From contig NC_081554.1 of NCBI RefSeq assembly GCF_963082655.1, positions 121,099,869 through 121,163,868 on the forward strand: a stretch of 64,000 bases of DNA, read 5' to 3'. The notes beneath the pieces are model-generated. The model saw nothing but the letters and a program-made list of their open reading frames with translations. It did not search any database and was not told the origin of the DNA. The position numbers were made by a program, and so were the translations under genes. Source of the stretch: Stomoxys calcitrans (taxonomy: Eukaryota; Arthropoda; Insecta; Diptera; Muscidae). Positions 33,303 to 44,588 of the stretch are shown in pieces (within the stretch, counting starts at the first letter, position 1; the number at the start of each line of letters is the position of its first letter).

Positions 33303-34230
33303 TTTTTATACCCACCACTGAAGGATGGGGGTATATTCATTTTGTCATTCCGTTTGCAACACATCGAAATATCCATTTCCGACCCTATAAACTATATATA
33401 TTCTTTATCAGCGTAAAAATGTAAGACGATCTAGCCATGTCCGTCTGCCCGTTGAAACCCCGCTACAGTCTTTAAAAACAGAGATATTGAGCTGAAACCT
33501 TGCACATATTCTTTTTGTGTCCATAAGCAGGTTAAGTTCGAAGATGGGCTATATCGGACTATAGACCAATAAAAAAAATGTATAGGCCAATAAAAACCAC
33601 ATTCATTATCCGATTTTGCTGAAATTTGGGACAGCCCCGATCGGTCCAGATTTGGATATAGGTGCCATATAGACCGAACTCTCGATTTAAGGTTTTAAGC
33701 CCATAAAAGGCGCTTTTATTGTCTGATGTCGTCGAAATTTGGGACAGTGAGTTAATTTAAGCCCCTCGGCCTAGATCGATCAAAATTTGCATATAGCTGC
33801 CGTATAAACCGATCTCTCGATTTAAAATTTTTTCCCCCAAATCGCTCCAGATTTGGATATAGCTGCCATATAGTCCGATATCTCGATTGAAAGTCTTGGC
33901 CCCATAAAAGGCGCATTTATAATCCGATTTCACTGAAATTCGACACAGTGTCTAATGTTAGGCTTTTCGACATCCGCGTCGTATATGGTTCAGATCGGTT
34001 TATTTTTAGATATAGCTACTAAAAAGATCAATATTTTGTTATACACAATAGAACAATGACTTGATCTTTTTAGTATTTGGTCCAAATCGCTACATATTTC
34101 GATATAGCTGCTATGGGGCATAAGGTATGCATTTTTCACCGAATATTCACGAAAGGTGGTTTACATATATACCCGAGGTGGTGGGTATCTAAAGTTCGGC
34201 CCGGCCGAACTTAACGCCTTTTTACTTGTT
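33303..34230 (+). mobile_element. HLN-B element, uninterrupted copy
   Basis: 5' TTTTTATACCCACCACTGAAGG, ATATATATTCTTTATCAGCG core, GTCCGTCTGCCCGTT tract, four degenerate ~170-bp units, then GAGGTGGTGGGTATCTAAAG, the TTCGGCC.GGCCGAA hairpin and TTTTTACTTGTT. It has both ends and is 928 bp, so it serves as the reference for the interrupted HLN-B copies. Confidence 0.78.
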
Positions 34231-34347
34231 ACAAATACTGATAGCATTACTTGTGAAAACAGTAGTGTGCATTACGCAAACAGGTGCATGGACAAACAGA
34301 TAATACTTGAATGCTTCGAATTTACAAAATTGATTGCATAAAAAAAT
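34231..34347. other. No feature seen
   Basis: Short sequence between an HLN-B and a LINE fragment. Confidence 0.4.
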
Positions 34348-35256
34348 TTACCTCGTATTTATACTTCCGATTTGTTCAATATTTGCGTTGGCTCCAAAAG
34401 TCGGGATTTTTCCAATAGTCGGGATAGCCACAGAAAGTTGAGATAATCCCGACCATATGGCAATCCTAGTCCCAATACCAGCCTTCATTGTTGCAAATAG
34501 GAGGCCCAGGCAATTCCGCGAGGACGTCGGTGTATAGAGATGACAGTCCATTTACTATCCCACTCCACAATATCTATCCCTTGTCGACGTCTATGACATT
34601 AGCAAAGGCTCTATAACCCATATTATAGTTGTTCGCTTTTGTTCTTTTGAATATGGGAAGCCATCTAGGTGACCGCCGCCTTTTCGGTGACTTCGGAGCC
34701 GTTTCTGAATTTAGACGTGTAGTCTTTGGGGTAGCCTGTGCAGCTAATTTCCGAGCCCAATCACGGAACCCTCTCACCTTATCGATGAGAGTTTTAGAAT
34801 CATTCGCACCAAGCCTCTCGCTAAACCTATGATCGATGCGCCTTGATTATTCCAACCACTTAAAGATCGTATTGGTATGCGAGGATAGGCCGACGGCCTA
34901 GGCAAATTATAAGCATGAGAAGATAGAATAGGTTCGGCCTTGTCCGTAAGACTTGAACCAGGTATTTTCGTCCCCAGCACCAGCTGACCAGTCGTCTGTC
35001 GGCTAGTAGAGTCTAGGGCAGCCGCTCCTCTAGTAGAAATATCAGTAGTAGGCAACATGCTACGACCTGATACCATCACTGCAGCTATTGGCAGTTTGGA
35101 GTCCATTCTAAGCCCACTCCCGAGCTCCAAATCTGGCGCTTTATTGAAAACACAGATCATCAACCGCCTAATGGATATCACTATCGCAGCTTTTCTTGAA
35201 TGATTTAAAATAAAAATGTCTGCTCCACTCAACGGTTCAAACAAGGCTTTGTTGCT
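34348..35256 (-). pseudogene. LOA-like LINE ORF1 (gag-like) fragment
   Basis: The minus strand reads, in order, PIAAVMVSGRSMLP, GAAALDSTSRQTTGQLV, KAEPILSSHAYNLPRPSA (from 35,244), then after a frameshift near 34,775 LAAQATPKTTRLNSE, PKSPKRRRSPR and YRAFANV. A third frame has IVNGLSSLYTDVL and GPP. The plus-strand copy at 49,565 has the same order (RLRSPRG, RTFANVARDSL, SSVYTDVHAEF), so the two are one family. An RRRSP basic patch before 'FANV' is typical of gag-like ORF1 in fly LOA-type LINEs. Several frameshifts and stops. Confidence 0.6.
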
Positions 35257-36129
35257 TGGTCCTTTTTATACCCACCACCATAGGATGGGGGTAAACTAAT
35301 CTAGTCATTCCGTTTGTAACATCTCGAAATATTGATCTGCGACACCATAAAGTATATATATTCTGGATCCTCTCGACAATCTGATTCGGTCTAGCCGTAT
35401 CCGTCCGTCCGTCTGTCGAAACCACGATAGCGGTCGAACGTGTAAAGCTACCCGCTTGAAATTTTGCACAGATACTTAGGTCGTTGGGGATTGCAAATGG
35501 GTCATATCGGTTCAGATTTGGATATAGCTCCCATATAAACCGATCTTCCGATTTGATTTCTTGAGCCCCTGGAAGCCTCAATTTTCATCCGATTTGGCTT
35601 AAATTTTGCACATAGTGTTCTCTTATGGCTTCCAACAACTGTACCAAGTAAGGTCTAAATCGATCTCTAACCTGATATAGCTTTCATGTAAACCGATTTA
35701 CCGATTTGACTTCTTGAGCCCCTAAAAGCTGCAATTTTTTTCCGATTTGGCTGAAATTTTGCATGTGTTGTTCTGTTATGATTTTCAACAACTGTGTCAA
35801 ATATGGTTCAAATGGGACTATTACCTGATATAGCTCCAATATAAACCGATCTCCGGATTTGACTTCTTGAGGCCCTGGAAGCCGCAACTTTCATTCGAAT
35901 TGTTGAAATTTTGCACATATTATTCTGCTATGACCTTCAAAAATTGTATTAAGTACGGTCTAAATTGGTCTATAACCTGGCATGGCTCCTATATAAACCG
36001 ATCATCCGATTTGCCTTATTGAGCCCCTGGAAGCCTCAATTTTCATCCGATTTGGCTTAAATTTTGCACATGACGTTCTCTTATGCCTTTTAACAACTGT
36101 AACTAGTAAAGTCAAAATTGGTTTATAAC

Positions 36130-39100
36130 CTGGTATATAAATACCTACAATAACAAATTAAATCAAATCATGAATAAAGCTAGAAACGAATATCTGAGCA
36201 AAGAATTCATAAAAACCGACATAACATCCGCGGAACTTGGTCATTAATCAATGAATCAAAACTTTAAAAATGAAAATCTTAAACAAGTAACCGAAAATTT
36301 TGCTATCAAGTTCAAAGAAAACGTTGTGAATATTTTACATGACTGTGGCATCAAAACCTGGTCTAGTAGAGAAACTAGGATACCAAACTCAATTTACATA
36401 GAACCAACAACGGAATTGGAAATATTGAACATACTTAGCAAACTAAACATGAAAAAGAAGCAGGAGCCGATGGAATCAAACAAAAAGACCTAAAAGCAAA
36501 CTCAAAACTCTTAGCTCCTGCAATAACTAATATCGTAAATTCAAGCATAGCATAGTGTTCAGTGCCAAAATGTTAAAAAACTGCACTTATTAGACCAATA
36601 TACAAAAATGGAATTAAAAACGATTAAAACAATTATCGACCAATTTCTATTTTACCCACAATAGAAAAAATATTGGAAGAAATTATAGTAAGAAGGCTTA
36701 GAGGATTTCTTTCTAAATATAAAACAAGTAAAAGCGTGCTAAGTTCGGCCGGGCCGAATCTTATATACCCTCCACCATGGATCGCATTTGTCGAGTTCTT
36801 TTCCCGGCATCTCTTTTTAGGCAAAAAAAGGATATAAGAAACGATTTGCTCTGCTAATAGAGCGATATTAAGATATGGTCCGGTTTGGACCACAATTAAA
36901 TTATATGTTGGAGACCTGTGTAAAATGTCAGCCAATTCGAATAAGAATTGCGCTCTTTGTGAGCTCAAAAAGTAAAATAGAGAGATCGATTTATATGGGA
37001 GCTGTATCGGGCTATGGACCGATTCAGTCCATAATAAACACGTATGTTAATGGTCATGAAAGAATCCGTCGTACAAAATTTCAGGCAAATCGGATAATAA
37101 TTGCGACCTCTAGAGGCTCAAGAAGTCAAGATCCCAGATCGGTTTATATGGCAGCTATATCAGGTTATGAACCGACTTGTACTTTATTTGACATAGTTGT
37201 TGAAAGTAACAATAAAAAACGTCTTGCGAAATTTCAGCCAAATCGGATAGGAATTGCGCCCTCTAGAAGGTCAAGAAGTCAAGTCCCTAGATCTGTTTAT
37301 ATGACAGCTATATCAGGTTATGCACCGATTTGAACCATATTTGGCACAGTTGTTGGATATCATAACAAAATACTACGTGCCAAAATTCATTCAAATTGGA
37401 TAAAAATTGCGCTCTCTAGAGGCTCAAGAAGTCAAGACCCAAGATCGGTTTATATGGCAGCTAAATCAGGTTATGGATTGATTTGAATCATACTTAACAC
37501 AGTTGTTGGATATAATAACGAAACACGTCGTGCAAAATTTCGTTTTAATCGGATAAGAATTGCGCTCTCTAGAGGCTCAAGATGTCAAGACCCAAGATCG
37601 GTTTATATGGCAGCTATATCAGGCTATAAACCGATTTGAACCATACTCGGCACAGTTGTTGGATATCATAACAAAACACGTCGTGCAAAATTTCATCCCA
37701 ATCGGATAAGAATTGCGCACTCTAGAGGCTCAAGAAGTCAAGACCCAAGATCGGTTTATATGGCAGCTATATCAGGTTATGGACCGATTTGAATCACACT
37801 TAACACAGTTGTTGGATATAGTAACGAAACACGTCGTGCAAAATTTCGTTTTAATCGGATAAGAATTGCGCTCTCTAGAGGCTCAAGAAGTCAAGACCCA
37901 AGATCGGTTTATATGGCAGCTATATCAGGTTATAAACCGATTTGAACCATACTCGGCACAGTTATTGGATATCATAACAAAACACGTCGTGCAAAATTTC
38001 ATCCCAATCGGATAAGAATTGCGCACTCTAGAGGCTCAAGAAGTCAAGACCCAAGATCGGTTTGTATGGCAGCTATATCAAAACATGGACCGATATGACC
38101 CATTTACAATACCAACCGACCTACACTAATAAGAAGTATTTGTGCAAAATTTCAAGCGGCTAGCTTTACTCCTTCGGAAGTTAGCGTGCTTTCAACAGAC
38201 AGACGGACGGACGGACAGACGGACGGACATGGCTAGATCGACATAAAATTTCACGACGATCAAGAATATATATACTTTATAGGGTCTCAGACGAATATTT
38301 CGAGTAGTTACAATCAGAATGACGAAATTAGTATACCCCCCATCTTATGGTGGAGGGTATAATAAATAAACGTCAATACGGATTCCAGAAAAGTAAAAAC
38401 ATAAACTAATTACTTGGTAATTTTTCAAAACACATAAACAAATGTCAAGATAAAAGAACGCATTGCTTAGTTCTTTTTATTGACTTCAGCAAAGCGTTTG
38501 ACACTCTATGCCATAAAAATATTATACGAATTCTTGACAGAAATGGAATTCGAGGACAGAGTCTGGAATGGATAAAAGGTTACCTGGATTGCAGAACCTA
38601 TAAAGTAAAGGTTAAAAATAGCTTAAGCCAAGAGGTATGCTTAACGTATGGGGTTCCTCAAGGATCAAAACTGGGACCTATATTGTTCCTGATATACGCC
38701 AATGAAATGCTGAATCAATTGAATTCCAGCGAGAATTTCGCCTATGCCGATGACACTGCCATTGGCTCATGAGAAGCTTGAATCAGCAATTAATATAATC
38801 CAATCGGAGTTAAATGTCATACAATCTAGATGGTGCCATGACAATGTACTGGTTATTAATGCAGCGAAAACTAAACTGATGCACATTAAATTACCCAGTG
38901 TGCCAAGCTGTGAGATATATATAAAATTTCATAACTATGATTGTCTGCACAAAAACAAGTCAATTTCAGCACTCCTCGATGACAACTGTGATACTCTCAT
39001 AGAATCTGTTAACACGTACAAGTACCTGGAAGCCATGGTAGACAATAATTTCAGCTGGAAAACACATTCAAAATTTAAACAAGTAGTTACGCAATGCAGG

Positions 39101-39543
39101 ATATGCCATTTTCCATCTTGGCAACTATGCTCCCCTAGATGTGACAAAACAAGCCTTGGGGAATCGTACATCCCACATGGAATCACTGCTTTTGGAAATA
39201 CATCGCATTTCAAAATAATACAGAAAACACAAAACAGGCTACTTAAAATATTAATACAAACCAAATCGGTACACTCACAACCGTAGATTATCTTGCGAAC
39301 GCCAACCTTTATAACTCTATAAATCAATGAGAATTCGCAAAAACACATAACATCTTGACTGTAAAAAATATATACAAAACCACCATAATAAATGAATTCT
39401 ACGACGACTCATCCCTATTGCCAATAAATCATCAATACAACACAAGAAGACGCGCAGAAGGAAGATACAATATACCCAGATTCAACAATAAATATGGAAA
39501 AAACCCAATAGATATACAATTGCCTTCTATATTAAACCAAATG
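36130..39543 (+). pseudogene. 5'-truncated Jockey/CR1-like LINE with RT domain, split by HLN-A
   Basis: Starts within the linker before RT (MNKARNEYLSKEF). The RT fingers appear as KKEAGADGIK and NYRPISILPTIEKILEEIIV up to 36,720. After HLN-A the frame resumes with RQYGFQKSKN, LFIDFSKAFDTLCHKNI (motif A, catalytic D), YGVPQGSKLGPILF (motif B) and FAYADDTAI (motif C, YADD). A frameshift at 38,763 leads into the thumb region (38,744-39,286). A C-terminal YNTRRR..PRFNNKYGK is at 39,440-39,500. There are several stops. Diverged ~18-bp duplications (TTATAACCTGGTATATA, left; CTATAACCTTATATAG, right) flank it. Clade is uncertain between Jockey and CR1. Confidence 0.72.
36723..38361 (-). mobile_element. 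HLN-A copy 9, nested in the LINE RT
   Basis: Complete ends. It separates LINE codons for LSKYK from those for INKRQYGF and adds no target duplication. It has eight or so 153-bp units, including a repeated pair, and a short (GGAC)n tract (38,197-38,228). Confidence 0.8.
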
Positions 39544-39877
39544 GGTCTATAACCTTATATAGCTCCCATATGAACAGATCTCCCGATTTGACTTCTTGAG
39601 CCCATGTCTGATTTGGCTGAAATGCGGTGTGCTCTTACGGCTTTCAACAACTGTGTCAAGTACGGTTCAAACCGGTCTACAACTTGGTATAGCACCCTTA
39701 TAAACCAATCTCTCGATGCTTGTTCGGTTCCTGGAAGCTTTAATATTTGCTGGTTTGACAGAAGTTTGGTATGTAATAGAATGAAAGTAAATTAAGTTTT
39801 TATAAATTTTGTGCAGAATCCATGGTGGTGGGTTCCCAATATTCGGCCAGGCCGAGCTTAGCACGCTCTTACTTGTT

Positions 39878-40189
39878 TTTTTTGTTTTATTTTACCGGAG
39901 CAGATTTTGAGATTAGACACAGCTCCGCGTCCGCTCCGGGTTCAAAAAAGTTTGCTCTCGCTCCGGCAAAAATAAGCCTGCTTCACTCCAAGTCGCTGGT
40001 TGTGACTTCCAACATCTGCGCCAAGTATGACCCGAATCCCCCGTAGCCATAGCCCCTATATAAACCGATTCCCCGATCTGACTTTGTGATACGAAAGAAC
40101 CATAATCTATTCCCGATTATGCGGTATGCATGGTGGGGTTTACCCAAGATTAGGACCGGCAACCCTTGTGTTGCCAAATGACAGCTCTA
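39878..40189. repeat. HLN-D-like remnant, otherwise unassigned
   Basis: TTCCAACATCTGCGCCAAGTATG and CCCCTATATAAACCGATTCCCCGATC are decayed HLN-D units. The preceding GCTCCGCGTCCGCTCCGG stretch is GC-rich and unexplained. Confidence 0.45.
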
Positions 40190-40450
40190 TCGTAAAGCTT
40201 AACATTTTTGAGGTTGTACGTATTCAGAACGTTTTGACATTCGAGAGCTATTTGTGTTGTTTGCAGTAACTTAAAAATTTCATCTCGCCCAAAAAATGGA
40301 AGTAAATCGTAAACATTTTCGGCGATTATTTTTACAACTTTCGACGTGGATTAACTCAACAACAGTGCTTCGATGAACTTAAGTAAAATTTTGGCGACGT
40401 AGTTCACTCCAAGACGAAAGCGTTGTAAAAGTTTTTGCAAGTAAAACGCT
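40190..40450 (+). pseudogene. mariner 5' end and transposase N-terminus fragment
   Basis: An ATG at about 40,296 opens MEVNRKHFRR. After a frameshift the string YNFRRGLTQQQCFDELK follows, ended by a stop. This is the first helix-turn-helix of mauritiana/vertumnana-type mariners. The upstream ~100 bp look like its untranslated leader. No catalytic domain remains, and it is distinct from the cecropia-type element at 54,252. Confidence 0.6.
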
Positions 40451-40552
40451 TTCCTCGACGACTACCACAATCGTATCGCCCGATTTTGCCTTTACTTACT
40501 GGTTTATATATGTATGTAGATGTCCTTCATTTACAATCGGAGTATATTAAAT

Positions 40553-42008
40553 ACTAGCTGGACAGAGCCCGCTCCGATGCGCCTTTTTTAACTCTCTTAT
40601 ATCTTTTTAGGGTGGGGACACTTCGCCCAGAATTGAATATCGTGCTACTGTAGCCTATGTCCGCCTATGACACTGAGCGCCTGCGATCGTATCCTGACGG
40701 AACTTCGGACAAAATTTAAAGTGTTGGTTATCCCCTCTTAATGCTTGCAACATTCGCTAGGTAACATGCCATGCATGGTCATGTAAAAAATTCTCCCCAA
40801 AGAGGTGTCGCACTGCTGCACTCCGTTCAGGTCTCTTATCGATGATAAACTCAACTTGAATCGGAAAGCACTCATTGTTGTGTGAGAAGTTTGTCCCTGC
40901 TCGGTTCCTGGGCAAATTTTTACTCAACTCCCAAATGTCTTTCTTTTGAGGCCCATATTACCGTATTGGTAAATATTTCGGGTTTAGGGTGTATTTCGGG
41001 GGTGGTCACTTGATCATAAAAGTAAATATAAGATTCGTGCTCTACTTTCAGAAACATTTCATATGAGTCCCATAATGGCATGATCGATAAATAAGTTGTG
41101 TTTGACGGTGGGGTGGACCCCAGGGTCTTTGTCCCGAAAATCAATAAATTTCCACCCCAAATAGCTTTTATATAATAGGGAGGTATTTTGAGGTGGGACG
41201 GCTCCCCAAACACATGGCTCTATATTGTCGTGATTGGTCTATATATCCCTTTGGCGGGTTTTGGGCGGCACCCGTCCCCAACAATAGAAATCATGTTTTT
41301 TTTTTGGTGACTGTTAGAGTGCAAAAATTACGAATGAATCGCATTAATAATATCCGAGATATGGTATTTTTGAAATTAGAGTAATAAGAAGTGCTTTTTT
41401 AGGGGAGACATTTCCACTCAAATATGGATATCAAATTCGTGTCCACTCCCAAATCGATTTACTTTGAGCCCCATATTGTCATGGTCGGTAAGTATGAACC
41501 GTTTGTAGGTGTTTTTGGGCTGGGCGGCCACCGACACTTTGCCCTGAAAATAGATATCAAATTCGTTCTTTACTCGCAAATACTGTGGATTTGAACTCCA
41601 TATTGCTGTAGTCGGAAATAAAGTTTAGTTTAAGGGGTGACCCTAACATATTGCCATAATGTTAGGGTCAATTAACCTATTCGACATATTTTTAATCTAC
41701 TCCCAAATATCTTTCATTTGAATCCCATATAGCCATGGTCAGATGATATGCCTATTTGGGGGTGGGGCGACCTCCCTTGGACGTAATTTTTATACCATAT
41801 TTGTAATCTACTGCCGGTTACTTTTCATTTGAGTCGCATATTGATAGGAACGTCGAATATATCTGTTTAGATATAGCCTATGTTTCCTTCCAGACCAACC
41901 TACACAATCTGTGAAAATTTCAAGATAATCGGTTCAGCCGTTTTTGAGTCTATACAGAACAAACAAACAAACCGGCAAACAAACACAAATTCATTTTTAT
42001 ATACACAT
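40553..42008 (-). mobile_element. HLT-F copy with embedded SINE
   Basis: Begins ACTAGCTGGACAGAGCCCGCTCCG, then TTTAACTCTCTTATATC, the SINE (40,635-40,915) and degenerate units. It ends CCGGCAAACAAACACAAATTCATTTTTATATA with an HLN-A immediately after. Confidence 0.68.
40635..40915 (+). mobile_element. SINE embedded in HLT-F, third copy
   Basis: The B box is mutated (GCGATCGTATCCTGACGG at 40,683-40,700). The body has GTGTCGCACTGCTGCACTCCG and ACTTGAATCGGAAAGCACTC. It cannot act as a normal Pol III promoter. Confidence 0.66.
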
Positions 42009-42399
42009 AACAAGTAAAAGCGTGCTAAGTTCGGTCGGGCCGAATCTTATATACCCTCCACCATTGGTCGCATTTGTCGATTTTTTTTTCCAGCATCTCT
42101 TCTTAGGCTATAAGAAAAGATTTGCTCTGCTATTAGAGCGATATCAAGATATGGTCCGGTTTTGACCACAATTAAATTATATGTTGGATACCTGTGTAAA
42201 ATGTCAGCCAATTGGAATAAGAATTCCGCCCTTTGGGGGCTCAAGAAGTAAAATAGAGGGATTGATTTATATGGGAGCTGTATCAGGCTATAGACCGATT
42301 CAGACCATAATAAACACGTATGTTGATGGTCAAGAGAGGATCCGTCGTACAAAATTTCGAAATTAGTATACCCCCCATCCTATGGTGGAGGGTATAAAA
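42009..42399 (-). mobile_element. HLN-A short deletion derivative (391 bp)
   Basis: Both ends and the hairpin are present, but the sequence jumps from the first unit (GTACAAAATTTC) to the extreme right end (GAAATTAGTATACCCC), losing all other units and the microsatellite. Confidence 0.8.
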
Positions 42400-42864
42400 G
42401 GAAGAGATATTAGAATAAAATATGGCCTATGGTAAACTAAAGACATGATAGAAATTATATGCATGTACGACAATAGTTGGATGCAATTTTTTCCGGATTT
42501 TAATAAAGTTCGAAGAAGTAATTAGTGACATTTAAGCAATATGTTTGCATAAAATTTTATGGAAATAAAGGACCGACACAAACAATAAGCTGTTGAAATC
42601 ATAAAACTTGTTTGAGAGCAAAAATGAGCGCAAATGAAAAAATTTCATTAAAATACTGAAGCTGGTTTGCCAAAACTTTCGCTATAAAACTAAGTTATTC
42701 GCAAAGACAACCACACTTTGAAGGCTTTGAAAGATTAGGATCGGCCTATAAATAGTTGGCAAGCAGTACAAAATTTAGCTCTGACTTTATTACCTAATGT
42801 CACCGCCGATGGGTTAGTTCCTGCAACTGAAGAATTTTGGCAATTTTTAAATTTGAAATAATGT
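42400..42864. other. No gene seen
   Basis: A/T-rich, apparently single-copy sequence, possibly intronic if the minus-strand gene extends here. Confidence 0.4.
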
Positions 42865-43135
42865 GTGGTGGTTCGCATCCTATGGTGGTGGATATAAAAG
42901 AACAAACAGAAAGTCCTTGAACCAAAAAAGTGACTTGTGCAAAATTTTATGACAATCAGACAACAAATGTGACGCACACCTTGATTACAAGAATACATGG
43001 ATAGACAGACGGACATAGCTAAATCGAATCAGGAAGTGATTCTAAGCCGATCGGTATTCTTTTCAGTGGGTCTAGCTCTTCTCCTTCTTAGCGTTGCAAA
43101 CAAATTATAATACCCTGTACCACAAATGTATTACA
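42865..43135 (-). mobile_element. HLN-C fragment
   Basis: Has AGACAGACGGACATAGCTAAATCG, GGAAGTGATTCTAAGCCGATC and TAATACCCTGTACCAC, the 5' end in reverse. The 3' end is missing. Confidence 0.6.
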
Positions 43136-43498
43136 TCTCATTCATTTACCCATATACCGAGAAGTTTTCATGGAAAGACTAATGGCAGTTTCATTGGCTG
43201 ACAAAACGCCGTGCTTTAGGTCTTATATTCTAGAAGATGAGTGTGCAGGCGTATAATCTCTCTTGTTACATCAACTTTCATTAGTATTTAAGAGAAGGGC
43301 AACTGTTTCCGCCGGATACAGATAAATAATTAGTACGTTGAAATTTAATGAATAAAAATTGGTAATATCTTGAAACAATACACGATTTGATTTCTTCAAA
43401 ATAATTTACATTTTTAGTTGAGCCCAGTTGCACTCAGGAACTTGTTCTTGGTAACTGCGAAAATAGTAATAATAATAATAATATTTTTTGTTACTTAC
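43136..43498. other. Intron-like sequence downstream of the exon candidate
   Basis: Contains a (TAA)n run near 43,466-43,482 and a plain donor context at its right edge; no ORF. Confidence 0.4.
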
Positions 43499-43645
43499 TG
43501 TGATTAAATGTGTTCTGGAAGTTGTCAGTAGTGGGCTAGTAGACATATGATGAAGACTTGCGTTCGGTGTTTGAAAAGCCCGTACGGCAGGCATGTTGTT
43601 ACTTGGATAGACGTGATATGGAGAGCCTCCGGTACCATGAAGTGA
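43499..43645 (-). CDS. Candidate host exon, 49 codons, phase 0-0
   Basis: On the minus strand a pyrimidine-rich ATTTCTTTCTCCCTAG acceptor precedes 147 bp with no stop, and GTAAGTAAC follows as a near-perfect donor. The residues include SLHGTGGSPYHVYPSN and FQTPNASLHHMSTSPLL, rich in Ser, Thr, His and Pro, as in disordered parts of fly regulatory or cytoplasmic proteins. The sequence looks single copy and unlike the neighbouring repeats. Phase fits the exon at 58,418. I do not recognise the protein. Chance occurrence is possible, but both splice sites and an open frame of exact codon length argue for a real exon. Confidence 0.5.
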
Positions 43646-43899
43646 CTAGGGAGAAAGAAATTTCAAGAAATATTTTTTGAGATTAAAAACTAGTAAATAT
43701 GAAGTCGAGAGCCTACGACTAAATTTGTTTCTGAAAATTACATAACAAAATTTAGAACAACAGTGTTTCTTGGCTGAAATGGGAAAGCGGATATGACCGA
43801 TATGATATGTTTAGCAAACATATGACTGCACTATTTTAACACTAGTAGAAACCGTGGCAAGTACTCAATACCTGTCTGTATGATGTTATCCACTTTTTC

Positions 43900-44045
43900 T
43901 TTACTGAACATATAAAATCCAAATGTATAATATCCAAATCTGAACTGATTTTGATGAAATTTGGCAAAAACTTGGATAATAAAACATTCCAATTTCGAGC
44001 AGATCGATTGAAAATTGTAGTTAATACAACCTTCCTTACAAGGAA
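43900..44045 (-). mobile_element. HLN-C remnant
   Basis: AACTGATTTTGATGAAATTTGG and CGATTGAAAATTGTAGTTA match units of the full HLN-C at 53,448. Confidence 0.45.
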
Positions 44046-44057
44046 TAAAAAAATACA

Positions 44058-44255
44058 ATGGAATATTTTTGCGACAAACCAGTCTGCTCTATTGCAGAAG
44101 TACTATCTATACCTAGAGAATTTCAATGTGTGCGACAATTCGACAAATCAACACAGTCGTGTGAATTGGTTAATAATATTTTATGCGATAAAAATATGCA
44201 TCCTAAATTCATTCATATGTGCGAAAAGAAAAAGCAATTAATTCTATCGCTTTGA
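44058..44255 (+). CDS. 65-codon Cys-rich ORF, possible chitin-binding (CBM14) relic
   Basis: Cysteines at 5, 10, 24, 35, 43 and 55, with VRQFDKSTQSCELVNNILC. A 'FD..T..C......C' string preceded by a Cys is the signature of the second half of peritrophin-A (CBM14) domains. The first half is missing, there is no signal peptide, and an in-frame stop lies just upstream of the Met. It may be a broken gene piece or coincidence. It lies in the putative intron of the minus-strand gene. Confidence 0.25.
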   Translation: MEYFCDKPVCSIAEVLSIPREFQCVRQFDKSTQSCELVNNILCDKNMHPKFIHMCEKKKQLILSL

Positions 44256-44588
44256 TGCATTCATTATGGCTTAAATTTTGACACTGTTTGCTAACTCCTA
44301 GTAGATTATTTTGCTTCTATCATAGCAAAATGTTTACAATTTTAGACCAGCAGGCTACTTGCTAAAAAATCTGTTGTTTGCTGAAAATGTCAGCTGCTCC
44401 ATTTATGGAAGGTTTATTTAAGGGAGAGTAAAATAAAATAGATTAAACTAACATAAATGTGAAATAAATGAATAAAATAAAACCAAATAAAATGGACCAA
44501 TTAAATACTACGATCAGAGAAATTTGTTAGCATCCATTGTTGTTTAGATATTCAACAACTTTGTGAGGTTTCGTTCAAAATGTTATAG
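44256..44588. other. No gene seen
   Basis: A/T-rich. Repeated GCTGAAAATG/GCAAAATG strings hint at a decayed DNA transposon that I cannot name. Confidence 0.35.

Larger units (their letters stand above)
35263..39877 (+). mobile_element. HLN-D Helentron-like element, split by a LINE
   Basis: 5' TTTTTATACCCACCACCATAGG, ATATATATTCTGGATC core, GTCCGTCCGTCTGTCG tract, ~155-bp units with GATATAGCTCCCATATAAACC and TTGAGCCCCTGG. After the LINE it resumes at about 39,544 and ends CCATGGTGGTGGG, TTCGGCC.GGCCGA hairpin, TCTTACTTGTT. Joining 35,263-36,139 and 39,544-39,877 gives a ~1.2-kb element with both ends. Confidence 0.72.

Noticed and set aside
38744..39286. 180-codon ORF as a host gene
   Set aside because: It is the frame-shifted downstream part of the LINE RT, directly following YADD.
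42824..42856. 33-bp micro-exon on the minus strand between CTTCAG and GTAATA
   Set aside because: Phase from the exon at 43,499 would hit a stop (TGA) inside it. The sites are weak and such short matches are common by chance.
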